The notes beneath the pieces were generated by a model, which saw only the letters and a list, made by a program, of their open reading frames with translations, made no database searches and was not told the DNA's origin. Of a stretch of 64,000 bases of DNA, positions 55,944-64,000 are shown piece after piece; position 1 is the first letter of the stretch; each line of letters begins with the position of its first letter. The stretch is from Dyadobacter pollutisoli. GTDB lineage: Bacteria; Bacteroidota; Bacteroidia; Cytophagales; Spirosomataceae. The stretch covers positions 684,501-748,500 of the forward strand of contig NZ_CP112998.1 of assembly GCF_026625565.1 (NCBI RefSeq), written 5' to 3'. The position numbers and the translations under genes were made by a program.

Positions 55944-56129
55944 GACAATATCAGCCTCAAAAACATCAACTGAAATGCGAAGTGTTTCTTTGATGACAGT
56001 CCGGGCGAATACGATAAACTGTTGAAGTTTAAGTTTGAAAACTTGAATATTATGGCCAAAAATGCCACTTATTACAAGTCCGTCGTTAGGGATTTCACGC
56101 TGGACAATGTAAAAGTGAATAAAAAATGA
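55944..56129 (+). pseudogene. Remnant of a polygalacturonase-like (GH28) gene
   Basis: The frame reads DNISLKNIN, then an in-frame TGA at 55971-55973, then NAKCFFDDSPGEYDKL, FENLNIMAKNATYYKS and DFTLDNVKVNKK-stop. The repeated strand pattern is that of the right-handed beta-helix C-terminus of GH28 enzymes. Only the end is left, and it carries a stop. The rest of 55834-56168 shows nothing else. Confidence 0.5.
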
Positions 56130-56168
56130 TCGAGTGACAGCGACAATTTCCCCTTTTTCTAATGTTTA

Positions 56169-57074
56169 CTACCGGGCAGGATTGAATGGAGAGGGGTCAA
56201 TAAAATCCCATTCATAACCTTTCAGATTATCAAGTAAAACCCAGCTAGTGGTGTAGAACTTCCAGAACCTGCGCGTGCCTGCACCGTCCGGATCAGCGAT
56301 ATCAAGGTCCCACATTACTTCCGTAGTTCCCGTTAACTGAATGGTTTTCATTTGTTCAAAATCGATGAACACCAATGCAGCCTGGGAATTGACGAGAAAA
56401 TTGCCCAGCGTATTGTACATGCTGTTTCCCTGGTAATCCGGGATCAAAAACGACCCGTCCACCCCGATCGAAATAAAGCCGGGAGAACCGCCCCGGTGAG
56501 AGGCATCGAGATCCCCGCCATCGCTCGCACTCCCGACATAAAAAGTATCCGCATTGGCGACGATACCTTTGATGTAGGACGTCAATACCGATCCTGATTC
56601 GATTTCACCGGAATAAGGTGAAGTTTCATTTCTGGACAAAAACCGTTTCTGAATGTATTTCGGGCAATTCGGATAAGCCTGTTCGATGGCAATGGTTACC
56701 AAGTTCTCCTCCATACTGACACTGCCATTTACTCTGAACCTTCTTCGTGACAAGGGCTCGATAAATAACAAGCCAATTTTGGAATGAGCTATGATATTAC
56801 CCCAAAACGAGTCCTGAGGATTGGATATGACCAGGTTACTATCTATTTGGATCGTACTTTCGTCCATTACAATTACATATCCCTCTGTGCCGGCAATGAC
56901 AGATGCCCAGATCTCACCATTCTCGTTCATGCTGCTTGCTATGAAAAAGGGTTGGTTCTGGATAAAATGGATTGCACCGGGGATAATCTTGTTGGTAACA
57001 ATCCTTCCATTGCGATCACCGACGGCCTTCTCGCCGGTGATCAGTTGCGCTTGCTCTTCTCCTGTGTGGTACAT
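56169..57074 (-). CDS. Pyridoxamine 5'-phosphate oxidase-like FMN protein
   Basis: A 301-residue protein of the PNPOx split-barrel group: QPFFIASSMNENGEIWASVI, then IGLLFIEPLSRRRFRVNGSV and, in the second half, GGSPGFISIGVDGSFLIPDY and QAALVFIDFEQMKTIQLTGT. Two related split-barrel halves appear to be present. Such proteins bind flavin or F420 and reduce small molecules. It is the last gene of a same-strand run (TetR, NTF2-like, DsrE-like, this gene) and probably belongs to a TetR-controlled stress or detoxification operon. Confidence 0.85.
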   Translation of the reverse strand: MYHTGEEQAQLITGEKAVGDRNGRIVTNKIIPGAIHFIQNQPFFIASSMNENGEIWASVIAGTEGYVIVMDESTIQIDSNLVISNPQDSFWGNIIAHSKIGLLFIEPLSRRRFRVNGSVSMEENLVTIAIEQAYPNCPKYIQKRFLSRNETSPYSGEIESGSVLTSYIKGIVANADTFYVGSASDGGDLDASHRGGSPGFISIGVDGSFLIPDYQGNSMYNTLGNFLVNSQAALVFIDFEQMKTIQLTGTTEVMWDLDIADPDGAGTRRFWKFYTTSWVLLDNLKGYEWDFIDPSPFNPAR

Positions 57075-57101
57075 GGCATTCTCCGGTCGGATTTGGTTTT
57101 G

Positions 57102-57464
57102 TCAAAAAGTGATGATGGAATATCCTTCCTGCTGCATCCGGATCAGACTGGGCAAACCTGTTGTGCCGGGAACCTGGTTGTCTTTAATGAGGTCAAAACC
57201 CGAAGGATTTGCTCCAAACACGTCAGCGCAGCCACATGAAACGCCTTCCACTTTATCTTCGATAGCTTTGAAAAGCTGATGCGCCGGGTGATCGGTTTTC
57301 AGCAATTGTTCCGGCCACCTGGTTCCCGCTCCCTGGAAAAACAGCAACACTTCCTGACCAGCATTCTTGAATTCATAAACGGTTGCCAATGCATTGAATA
57401 CGCGGCCTAACGACTCTTCCGAGCCTGATTTGGGATCTGAAAATACTAATACTGCTGTTTTCAT
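57102..57464 (-). CDS. DsrE/F-like small protein
   Basis: A 120-residue DsrE-type protein: MKTAVLVFSDPKSGSEESLG, FNALATVYEFKNAGQEVLLF, FQGAGTRWPEQL, and a Cys pair in VEGVSCGCADVFG where sulfur-carrier members hold their active cysteine. It could handle reactive sulfur or act as a redox partner. It lies 26 bases from each neighbour in the TetR operon. Confidence 0.82.
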   Translation of the reverse strand: MKTAVLVFSDPKSGSEESLGRVFNALATVYEFKNAGQEVLLFFQGAGTRWPEQLLKTDHPAHQLFKAIEDKVEGVSCGCADVFGANPSGFDLIKDNQVPGTTGLPSLIRMQQEGYSIITF

Positions 57465-57490
57465 CTTCTGATTGGAGCTAAAATATGTAC

Positions 57491-57904
57491 TTATTTGATT
57501 CTTCTTTCTTCCTCCTTAATGTCAGTATCGTTGATGCTGGCAAACCTCCTTTGCATGAGGCCGTTTTCATCAAACTCCCACATTTCGTTACCATACGACC
57601 GGTGCCATTGTCCCGAATGATCGTGCCATTCATATTCAAAGCGCACGGAAATTCTGTTGTCGGTAAATGCCCAGAGCTCCTTTTTCAGCTTGTAGTCAAG
57701 TTCCTTTTCCCACTTGCGCGTCAGTAGTTCCACAACCTGTTCGCGGCCGTTGACAAATTCCGAACGGTTTCGCCACTCCGTATCGACGGTGTAGGCCAGG
57801 CTGACCGTGAACGGGTCCCTGGTATTCCATGCATTTTCCGCGGCCTGTACTTTCACACGGGCGCTTTCTTTCGTGAATGGTGGCAATGGTGGTCTCTTTT
57901 CCAT
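57491..57904 (-). CDS. DUF1348/NTF2-like protein
   Basis: 137 residues (MEKRPPLPPFTKESARVKVQ) matching the DUF1348 group of NTF2-like proteins: AENAWNTRDPFTVSLAYT, DTEWRNRSEFVNGREQVVEL, RISVRFEYEWHDHSGQWHR and YGNEMWEFDENGLMQRRFAS. The function is unknown; these genes are often TetR-controlled. It is the first structural gene after the TetR gene. Confidence 0.88.
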   Translation of the reverse strand: MEKRPPLPPFTKESARVKVQAAENAWNTRDPFTVSLAYTVDTEWRNRSEFVNGREQVVELLTRKWEKELDYKLKKELWAFTDNRISVRFEYEWHDHSGQWHRSYGNEMWEFDENGLMQRRFASINDTDIKEEERRIK

Positions 57905-57927
57905 CTTTTGGTCTGAAATTTAAATTT

Positions 57928-57950
57928 ATATACAGAACAGTCTGTCTATA
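57928..57950. promoter_or_regulatory. Imperfect palindrome before the DUF1348 gene
   Basis: TATACAGA and TGTCTATA form an imperfect inverted repeat (6 of 8) about 25 bases upstream of the gene, and share TAGACA/TGTCTA with the stronger palindrome upstream of the TetR gene. It could be a second operator. Confidence 0.4.
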
Positions 57951-57964
57951 TTGTTGCAAAAAAA

Positions 57965-58540
57965 TTATTCGTTACCTTTTACTAAGATCTCGGTCATCCT
58001 CCTCGCCTTTTTCACCGGCCAGGTATTTCTGTAAATTTTCGATTCTACAATCGCTCCTTCAAACATCAGGTATATGGCATCGCCCATCATTTCGGTTTCC
58101 TCCTCTGGCGTACCGTCCAATGCTTTTTCAACAAAATTCTTCATGTACTGCCTTAACTTACCCTTATGCTCCACGATTTCCCGCAGCATCAGCGGACTTG
58201 TGCTCCCAATCTCGGAAAGCATATTTATGAACTTACAACCTAAATAATCGTCCTTTTGCAAGGCATATTCCAAAAAGTCGAAACATGCCAGGAGCTTTTG
58301 TACAGGAGTTTTCTTTGCATTAGTCCACTGATCCATGCCCGAAAACCACTCCTGCCTGCCCGTTTTCAGGTAAAAAACACCCAGTTCGTCTTTGGAACCA
58401 AAATGCTGGTACAAACTGGCCTTCGCCACATTTGCTTCGGCCAGGATCTGATTGATCCCCGTATTGTTATAGCCCTGGCTATAAAACAATCTGGAAGCTG
58501 TTTCCAAAATCCGCTCTCTGGGTCCTGTTTTACTGATCAT
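57965..58540 (-). CDS. TetR/AcrR family repressor
   Basis: About 191 residues from the ATG at 58540 (MISKTGPRERILETASRLFY); an ATG at 58567 is in frame but would put the start inside the palindrome. The TetR HTH is plain: SQGYNNTGINQILAEANVAK and ASLYQHFGSKDELGVFYL. The C-terminal ligand-binding domain is variable (LLACFDFLEYALQKDDYLG). The inducer is unknown. A palindrome at 58566-58587 lies 26 bases upstream, and the gene heads a four-gene run, so autorepression is likely. Confidence 0.92.
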   Translation of the reverse strand: MISKTGPRERILETASRLFYSQGYNNTGINQILAEANVAKASLYQHFGSKDELGVFYLKTGRQEWFSGMDQWTNAKKTPVQKLLACFDFLEYALQKDDYLGCKFINMLSEIGSTSPLMLREIVEHKGKLRQYMKNFVEKALDGTPEEETEMMGDAIYLMFEGAIVESKIYRNTWPVKKARRMTEILVKGNE

Positions 58541-58565
58541 GCCCCAAATATAAACGGTTGTTTTC

Positions 58566-58587
58566 AAATAGACAAGTTTGTCTATTT
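58566..58587. promoter_or_regulatory. Perfect palindrome upstream of the TetR gene (operator candidate)
   Basis: AAATAGACAA and TTGTCTATTT are perfect 10-bp inverted arms separated by GT. Position and symmetry fit an autoregulatory TetR operator. Confidence 0.75.
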
Positions 58588-58705
58588 ATTTTTTTGCAAT
58601 TCTTCAAATATTACCCCGCTGAACTCGCCTGCCTACACGATCCCAATGTCCACAGAGATCACTGCAAATCAAAAAAGTATGCAATACCATGTGCTACGTA
58701 TCTGA

Positions 58706-59135
58706 GAGAGTTAAGCTCGCAATAAATAACGGTCTAACTGCAAGTATAAATTTGATCAACTGTTTTCTCACGCAACCCTGATTCCTGATGCAAATCTTGG
58801 ATAACGCAGGTTTATACGCCGTAGTCTCAAGAATGGAGTGAGTCTGTTGCACAACAGGGACACACTCTTTAGTATTGGGAAAAGAGCGTTTTGTGAGATT
58901 GACAAATTTTGTTCGGATAACCAATTCTGTGTTACTCTCCGAGAACATTGTTTTTTCAATGTAGCTACCTGGTTTGTATGAGGAGAGCTTTCACTTCCTC
59001 TTTGTTTCCGAATTCTACAACTGCATTAAGTGAGCGCATTGATCATTTGCTCAACCGGCACTTACCTTCTCAATTTATTCCTCTTATGAAATTGCGGCGA
59101 AGCTTGCATTAGCAAGGCTATGCCATAAGTATTAA
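58706..59135. other. Intergenic region, no supported gene
   Basis: 430 bases with short frames only, on both strands. An imperfect hairpin lies at about 58837-58870 (GAGTGAGTC and GACACACTC around TGTTGCACAACA). AGCGTTTTGTGAGA at about 58885 also occurs near 63333. No coding signal convinces. Confidence 0.4.
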
Positions 59136-59543
59136 GTGGTACCGGATAAAAATGCTCATCAAGGATTTGTAAGTATCCCTAAACTGAATGACGGTTTAAG
59201 TTATTGGAGTACACTCAACGGAACGGCGGTGGCGGAGGACAGCTCCGTTGTCGCTAAATCTTCTGGTCCAAATAAGAGATATTTTTTGGCTGATATCCTT
59301 CGACGTGATAAGATTGATAAAGCCCACTACGATTCAGTCAAATCTGCTTTAATTCAGCTTAATTTCATCAGTTTAACAACACTATCAGATGGCACAATAT
59401 CTTTTACGATTGGCGGATTCATCGATAATTGTAGTGGAATAGCATATTCAGTAACAGGAACTCAGCCCGCCAGCAACGATTGTGGAGATATTATGCGCTG
59501 GGTCAAAATCGGTGAGAATTGGTATGCATGGGGCACTACTTAA
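59136..59543 (+). CDS. Small protein of unknown function
   Basis: 135 residues from a GTG that directly follows an in-frame stop (MVPDKNAHQGFVSIPKLNDG), so it could also be the tail of a longer, broken gene. Content is ordered and coding-like: YFLADILRRDKIDKAHYDSV, FISLTTLSDGTISFTIGGFI, and a Cys-containing end, NDCGDIMRWVKIGENWYAWG. No signal peptide. Family not recognised. It lies just left of the IS1182-type element. Confidence 0.5.
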   Translation: MVPDKNAHQGFVSIPKLNDGLSYWSTLNGTAVAEDSSVVAKSSGPNKRYFLADILRRDKIDKAHYDSVKSALIQLNFISLTTLSDGTISFTIGGFIDNCSGIAYSVTGTQPASNDCGDIMRWVKIGENWYAWGTT

Positions 59544-59893
59544 GTCCAATCGTTCACCGTCTTACCGAACATTCATTGTGCAGAGACTTAATCAACTTTG
59601 GTGGAGAGGGCTTCAACCCCTTTTTGTTGCTAAGGTATATTTTTGGAAAATTGAAAACTAAGGAAATTTCAGTTGACCATCTAGCGGAATGGGCACTTGG
59701 TGGACAAGGGGTGCTTCCTGTAAATCCTTGAAGCATATCATTTCAGCTCCTCAATGTATGAATAATGTCCGAACGGTGGACTGATTTAAACCATGGCGAT
59801 CGGGAGATCCGATGTCTCACGTTCGAGGGTGGCCGTTGCACAACTGATTGATACCGGAAGCTTTAATTTTTTAAAGTGATAATCAGGTCCTTT

Positions 59894-61411
59894 TTAAAAA
59901 TTCGGAATAGCGACTCTTGCATCACCACATATTGCGCCTGAGAAGCCGATCCTAGCTCTTTGAAGCGTCTTTTGGGCTGTTTTAGTAATGGAGAACTTCA
60001 TGTACTTTCTAATGTTGAATGCGATCGCAGCCATGACCATGTTCTTATGGGCACCATCTATTCCGAGGACTGCTATCTTACTGAGTCCGTAATATTGTGT
60101 CAGACTTCCAAACACTGGCTCGACCGTCCCCTGTCGTAATTTTTTCATCCGCTTGCCGGTATACGAATGCTGTCGGTTGTATGCCCTATGATACTCGTTG
60201 TCATATGCTGTCCTGACAATCCTTCTCGAACCAGTATTTGGACAGCAAGTAGATTTTAGAGGACACGGCTTACAGTCTTTTCGTGAAGCCCAATATGCTT
60301 TCAGTCGCTTGCCTTCAGAATTGTATTCGGTCGCCCTAACAGGAAGCAGCTTTCCTGCTGAACAAGTAAAGGAGTCCGCTTTCCTATCATAGTTAAAACC
60401 AGCTATCTCCGGTTTATACATGCCGAAAACGGGTATCCAGCCTATCAGGTCGCGCTGTTCAAGGAAATGATAATTGTAACCGTTGGAATAACCTGCATCA
60501 GCGACTATGTCGGTTACCTTCAGCTCATTTTCAGTAAACCTATCCTGCAAAGCACTTACCACTCCTGGTAGGCATTGGCTATCACGTTTGTCCGCATAAC
60601 TAGCCTGTATATGACTTATAACACCTTCGGCTGTGTCCACTGCCATACTGCAATGGTAGTTTAGTTTCCTTAACTTCCCTGGCTTAATGGAAATACGCGC
60701 ATCCGGATCATGCGGACTGTAATGGGTTTTATTACTTAACAACTCAGCTTTCTCGTGGTTAGAGGCGATCCCGAAGCTTCTTTTATCTTTTAATTTGTCC
60801 TGATACCTTTTCAGTTGTCTGAGCTGATAAGGTTCAGCAGTGATAGCTGGGGTAGCCGACGATTGACCACTTTTTACATTAGGGTCACCTTCTACAACTA
60901 GTGCAAGGTGTGCTCTAATTGAATTTGCTGGTACTTTCAATTCGAGACTTTCCATCGAAGCGTTTGCTTTAACGGGTGCGGAATCTATGGCCTGCGTGTG
61001 ACCTGCAACCATTCCTTTGTCCACACACATTGAAAATACTTTGTTGAATAGAGCTTCGAAGAGTGCAGCCGGATATAATTGTCTGGTCCTGCTAACCGTA
61101 GAGTGCCAGGGTAGCGATTCGTCAATATCATAGCCGATAAAGAATAGTATATCCATTCGCATGGCGCAATGATCAATCAGCCTGCGGTCGGATGTGATGT
61201 TTTCTAAGTAGCCGGTCAGCATCAGCTTAAAGAACACGACGGGATCGATTGATGGGTTGCCTGTTTTACCATACAGCCCGCGAGTTTCATTGTATAGAAA
61301 CTGTAAATCGAGCGTTTCGCTAAGTCTGCGATAGAAATTTTCCTTAGGAACGCGGTCTGAAAGTTGGAAGCTGACGAAGAGCTTTTCCGAGTAATTTTTC
61401 TTTCCTTGCAT
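59894..61411 (-). CDS. IS1182-family transposase
   Basis: A 505-residue transposase (MQGKKNYSEKLFVSFQLSDR). The N-terminal DUF772-like helical domain has TGNPSIDPVVFFKLMLTGYL and SDRRLIDHCAMRMDILFFIG. The DDE catalytic domain has the first Asp in HTQAIDSAPVKANAS, the second in DIVADAGYSNGYNYHFLEQ, a Cys cluster (SCSAG...CKPCPLKSTCCP), and a final Glu region, GTVEPVFGSLTQYYGLSKIA. It is full length without breaks, so the element may be active. Confidence 0.92.
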   Translation of the reverse strand: MQGKKNYSEKLFVSFQLSDRVPKENFYRRLSETLDLQFLYNETRGLYGKTGNPSIDPVVFFKLMLTGYLENITSDRRLIDHCAMRMDILFFIGYDIDESLPWHSTVSRTRQLYPAALFEALFNKVFSMCVDKGMVAGHTQAIDSAPVKANASMESLELKVPANSIRAHLALVVEGDPNVKSGQSSATPAITAEPYQLRQLKRYQDKLKDKRSFGIASNHEKAELLSNKTHYSPHDPDARISIKPGKLRKLNYHCSMAVDTAEGVISHIQASYADKRDSQCLPGVVSALQDRFTENELKVTDIVADAGYSNGYNYHFLEQRDLIGWIPVFGMYKPEIAGFNYDRKADSFTCSAGKLLPVRATEYNSEGKRLKAYWASRKDCKPCPLKSTCCPNTGSRRIVRTAYDNEYHRAYNRQHSYTGKRMKKLRQGTVEPVFGSLTQYYGLSKIAVLGIDGAHKNMVMAAIAFNIRKYMKFSITKTAQKTLQRARIGFSGAICGDARVAIPNF

Positions 61412-61487
61412 TCCTGAAGTTACAAAAAATTATAGCAATTTGGAAGCAGATGAGTCTGTAAATGATCTAAAAAGTGCCTTTCTAACT

Positions 61488-61661
61488 ATGAATTCATTGA
61501 CCGTACAACAAGCATTACAAAAATTGCTTGAAACTCGAAAGGATGCGACAATTGAAGAAATCATTGATTACCTGGATTACGTAAACAAGGTCAGGTATTC
61601 AAGAAATGAGATTATAATGATGTTAGCAGAGTTAACAAACGAACGAGACCCAACAAAATAA
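61488..61661 (+). CDS. Small passenger ORF within the IS1182-type element
   Basis: 57 residues from the ATG at 61488 (MNSLTVQQALQKLLETRKDA), predicted helical (EEIIDYLDYVNKVRYSR, EIIMMLAELTNERD). The frame opens earlier at a TTG (61440). It lies inside the right inverted repeat and reads opposite to the transposase. It has the size and helical look of a small regulator or antitoxin-like protein, but no family is recognised. Confidence 0.5.
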   Translation: MNSLTVQQALQKLLETRKDATIEEIIDYLDYVNKVRYSRNEIIMMLAELTNERDPTK

Positions 61662-61896
61662 CATTGATGGCCTTAGCTATGCTGGTACTGTAAAAATTTC
61701 GACATTACTGTTCCGACATGACGCAAGCATGAGTTGTGCAACGGCCACGAGGGTTTTATGAGACTGATAAAATTGTGAATCTCAGCAAGAAAGGCAATAG
61801 TTTAAATTTTCCAATCATACAGGTCGCACTTATTTAGCTTTGTACAAATAAATTTGTGCTAGGCAATGACATGACTTAACGACAATTTCAGAAGTT

Positions 61897-63159
61897 TTAC
61901 TTAAGATAGAAGCTTTGGTTTCCAAAAGTTTCCTCAATGTGAAGAATATAATTGAAGTCGTCCAGCAGGTTTCCACTTACAAAGGGTTTGTCTGTTAAAC
62001 CAAATGGAAGCAATTTGTATTTATTTGGCAGAGCCCCATCACCATTCTGTTTTTTGACAGTCGATGTTTTGAAGAAAAACATTGGTTTTTGGATTTTAGA
62101 AAATTCATATTCGAAAGTTCCAGCGCTCCCGACAGGTATCGGATTTTTGTCAGTAATTTTACCTGCTGCGGGCGTAAAAGCTGTGTAAAATCCAGTGGAC
62201 GTAGTAAGTGCTATGCACTGGTATTGAGCCCCCAATCTCTGGGACAAGAAGAATCCCATACTTTTTGAATATGCATTTGGGGTTCTTTGTACATGACCGT
62301 TATGAGCTAGAATAACAATCTTATCGCCGGGTTTTAATTCATTTATGATGTTTTCCGCCATTAGCGAATCCCTCAGAGTTGCTTGTGCTTCTGAGGAGTT
62401 TATTGGATTGTTCAGCAACAGGAATTGCTTGTAATTGTCTCTGCTTTTGCGAACAAGACTCTTTTTCAAGCAGGCCGCTCTGTCCCTTGACAACTTGTTA
62501 AATATTTGATCGCTTAGTTCTAAGAGATCTGCAAAATCTCCCTTGTTGAATGAGTGGTTGTACATCTCATTATCCAAGAGCCGATAATATTCAGTCAGCT
62601 TCTTGATTGAATCGGCCGTGGCACGGTCATTTGCACTACAAGATTCTGATAAGTTTTGCAATGCTTGAAACGGGGTCTGCATATCAATGCCAAAGAAGGT
62701 TAGCGGGCTTTTCGCCGATCCATTTAAGAGCTTTACGTTTTCTACCAAGTCCACAAACTCCTTACATTCATAGTTGAACAATCTGAATGATTTTAATATC
62801 TGTCGAAGGTCCCCTTTCCCTTCTGAAATATACGTATTTAGATTTTCGACTTCTGCAAACGGGGCCTCGAGTCCTATTTTAGTCAATCCAGTGGATTTGA
62901 CAAGTGACTTAATCAAAGACATTCTTGCCTTGAAAAACTCGGAAGTGCCGTGAGACTGTTCCCCAATCCCTAGCACTTTGAAATTTGAATTCATTTCACC
63001 TTCCAGGTTGAAGAGCGAATCATTTGATAAAGCTGATGGGTCAAGAATGATGGGCGCATTCTTGATGTGCTCTGAAAAGCGATTATTTTGGCCGCATACT
63101 TCACGATCAGCTAAGAGAATTATGACTAAGAGAGTGACGGAAAATCGAATTAAAAGCAT
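61897..63159 (-). CDS. Erythromycin-esterase-like protein
   Basis: A 420-residue protein with an N-terminal signal sequence (MLLIRFSVTLLVIILLADRE). The erythromycin esterase domain is evident in VLGIGEQSHGTSEFFKAR, TKIGLEAPFAEVENLNTYI, TFFGIDMQTPF, RDSLMAENIINELKPGDKI and VILAHNGHVQR with its catalytic His. Members hydrolyse macrolide lactones, but many environmental homologues have other or unknown substrates. The gene stands alone beside an IS element; resistance is not shown. Confidence 0.88.
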   Translation of the reverse strand: MLLIRFSVTLLVIILLADREVCGQNNRFSEHIKNAPIILDPSALSNDSLFNLEGEMNSNFKVLGIGEQSHGTSEFFKARMSLIKSLVKSTGLTKIGLEAPFAEVENLNTYISEGKGDLRQILKSFRLFNYECKEFVDLVENVKLLNGSAKSPLTFFGIDMQTPFQALQNLSESCSANDRATADSIKKLTEYYRLLDNEMYNHSFNKGDFADLLELSDQIFNKLSRDRAACLKKSLVRKSRDNYKQFLLLNNPINSSEAQATLRDSLMAENIINELKPGDKIVILAHNGHVQRTPNAYSKSMGFFLSQRLGAQYQCIALTTSTGFYTAFTPAAGKITDKNPIPVGSAGTFEYEFSKIQKPMFFFKTSTVKKQNGDGALPNKYKLLPFGLTDKPFVSGNLLDDFNYILHIEETFGNQSFYLK

Positions 63160-63383
63160 AACAAAATAGATATATATAATTATACTTTATATAAAAGTAC
63201 AAGTACTTAGATTATACTCATTGAAAGCATTTAAATAAGCATCTAGCTGAACAGCAACGATTGGTCGCAAAAAACCTCCGAAGTTTGCAGTTAGATTTTT
63301 GACAGGCAGGCCAGTGGTTACCGTCTCACATTGGAGCGTTTTGTGAGAATAATAGGCAGCTGCAACGAGTTTTTAATAACCGG

Positions 63384-64000
63384 TTAAGTATTTGGTACGA
63401 TTGCACTAGCCGCGTAGTATCTATCTTTGTGGTACATCGTATATGCTGCGACGATGATCAACGTCAGTATTTCGGCCAAAGATCGAGATAGCCAAATTCC
63501 TGGCAGACCAAGATGTTCTGGAAGAATCAAAAGGGCCGGTGCAACCAGCAAAAATCCTTTTAGCAAGTTGATAAATAGTGCTATGATTGTCTTGCCCGTA
63601 CTCTGAAAAAAGGCTGCGAGCAAATAGTTTGGCCCGGCCGCAATAAAAAGTAAAAAGTATAAGCCCATTGCCTGGTTTGCAATTTTCCGATAAGCCATGT
63701 TTTTGTCTCCGGAAAACAACACAATCAGCTGGTCGGATAAAAGCAATCCGATTGCGGTCACCACAATCCCCAACAACAGTGTAAAGCCAAGCGAGAAACG
63801 TAAAGTCTCTAAAACACGCTGGGGTTGCTTTGCCCCTATGTTGAATGAAATAATTGGGAGTGCGGCGATCATAGCAGCTGTAAAAGGTCGGATGAGCAGA
63901 AAACTAAGGTAGTTGACCAAACCAAACGCGGCCACTGCTGTGGCTCCGAAATGGATCAACGACTGGTTAATCAATAGCAAACCACACGAAAATGCGATTT
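63384..64000 (-). CDS. MATE family efflux transporter, C-terminal part
   Basis: The frame stays open to the right edge of the window (IAFSCGLLLINQSLIHFGAT), so only the last about 205 residues are here. Six hydrophobic segments with MATE features are seen: ALPIISFNIGAKQPQRVLET (the polar inter-helix motif), LGIVVTAIGLLLSDQLIVLF, YFLLFIAAGPNYLLAAFFQS and GLPGIWLSRSLAEILTLIIV. MATE proteins export drugs or metabolites using a Na+ or H+ gradient. The substrate is unknown. Confidence 0.9.
   Translation of the reverse strand, partial: IAFSCGLLLINQSLIHFGATAVAAFGLVNYLSFLLIRPFTAAMIAALPIISFNIGAKQPQRVLETLRFSLGFTLLLGIVVTAIGLLLSDQLIVLFSGDKNMAYRKIANQAMGLYFLLFIAAGPNYLLAAFFQSTGKTIIALFINLLKGFLLVAPALLILPEHLGLPGIWLSRSLAEILTLIIVAAYTMYHKDRYYAASAIVPNT

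Larger units (their letters stand above)
59829..61748 (-). mobile_element. IS1182-type insertion sequence with a passenger ORF
   Basis: Both ends carry the same 17-bp inverted repeat (GTGGCCGTTGCACAACT), at 59829 and, inverted, ending at 61748. GAGG directly flanks each side (59825-59828 and 61749-61752) as a likely 4-bp target duplication. The 1,920-bp element holds an intact transposase on the minus strand and one small ORF on the plus strand. Confidence 0.8.

Noticed and set aside
58694..58948. 84-codon minus-strand ORF
   Set aside because: It contains the hairpin region, lacks family features, and overlaps another frame of equal length.
59554..59736. 60-codon minus-strand ORF (GSTPCPPSAHSARWSTEISL)
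   Set aside because: Low-complexity residue make-up with no start context; an equally long frame lies on the other strand.

Overview
The window reads as chromosomal DNA from a Bacteroidota of the Cytophagales type; a Dyadobacter- or Spirosoma-like genome would fit, but this is inferred from gene content only. It carries a SusC/SusD polysaccharide locus, several lipoproteins with a Bacteroidota-style lipobox, two proteins with type IX secretion C-terminal domains, and IS and mobilisation genes of Bacteroidota type.

Layout. (1) 1-5.7 kb: the end of a polysaccharide utilisation locus (SusC C-terminus, SusD, two small surface lipoproteins, a secreted alginate/glucuronan-lyase-like enzyme). (2) 5.9-12.4 kb: ordinary backbone, with a YyaL/SSP411 protein, a T9SS cargo protein, a lipoprotein, a UMF1-family transporter, tRNA-Val(GAC) and another lipoprotein. 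(3) 12.6-13.9 kb: a tyrosine integrase broken by one in-frame stop, the remnant of an older element. (4) 13.9-46.7 kb: a 32.7-kb integrative mobilisable element between two 92-bp direct repeats that hold the 3' half of tRNA-Asn plus its terminator. Its integrase is at the right end. It carries mobilisation genes (MobC-like protein, relaxase, small membrane protein), replication genes (toprim primase, helicase, nine CTCATCA iteron-like repeats) and a 2.5-kb group II intron that splits the relaxase gene inside its HxH motif. (5) 46.7-58.6 kb: backbone with a two-component pair, two genes sharing a palindromic upstream element, a MORN-repeat protein with small downstream ORFs, and a TetR-controlled four-gene operon. 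(6) 58.6-64 kb: a small unknown gene, an IS1182-type element with a passenger ORF, an erythromycin-esterase-like protein and the C-terminal part of a MATE transporter.

The cargo of the element is a dense defence cluster: a type I restriction-modification operon (hsdR-hsdM-hsdS) that runs with overlap into a Septu-like ATPase/HNH pair (ptuA-ptuB); a HEPN-MNT fusion; a complete STING-type CBASS (CdnE-like cyclase plus TIR-STING effector) with a divergent CapW-like WYL repressor and a perfect palindrome between them; an AbiV-like gene; a RhuM-Fic protein; and an 898-residue SMEK-STAND NTPase that looks like an NLR-like phage sensor. A 61-codon 3' remnant of a second WYL regulator lies next to ptuB. 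Two nearly identical ISL3-type (ISAon1-like) insertion sequences, each with a perfect 8-bp target duplication, sit just inside the left end.

The items most worth follow-up are the SMEK-STAND gene, the TIR-STING CBASS with its candidate operator, the intron in the relaxase motif, the candidate iteron origin, the uncharacterised gene directly upstream of hsdR, and the shared palindromic element near the two-component genes. All homology calls come from reading motifs; no database search was run.
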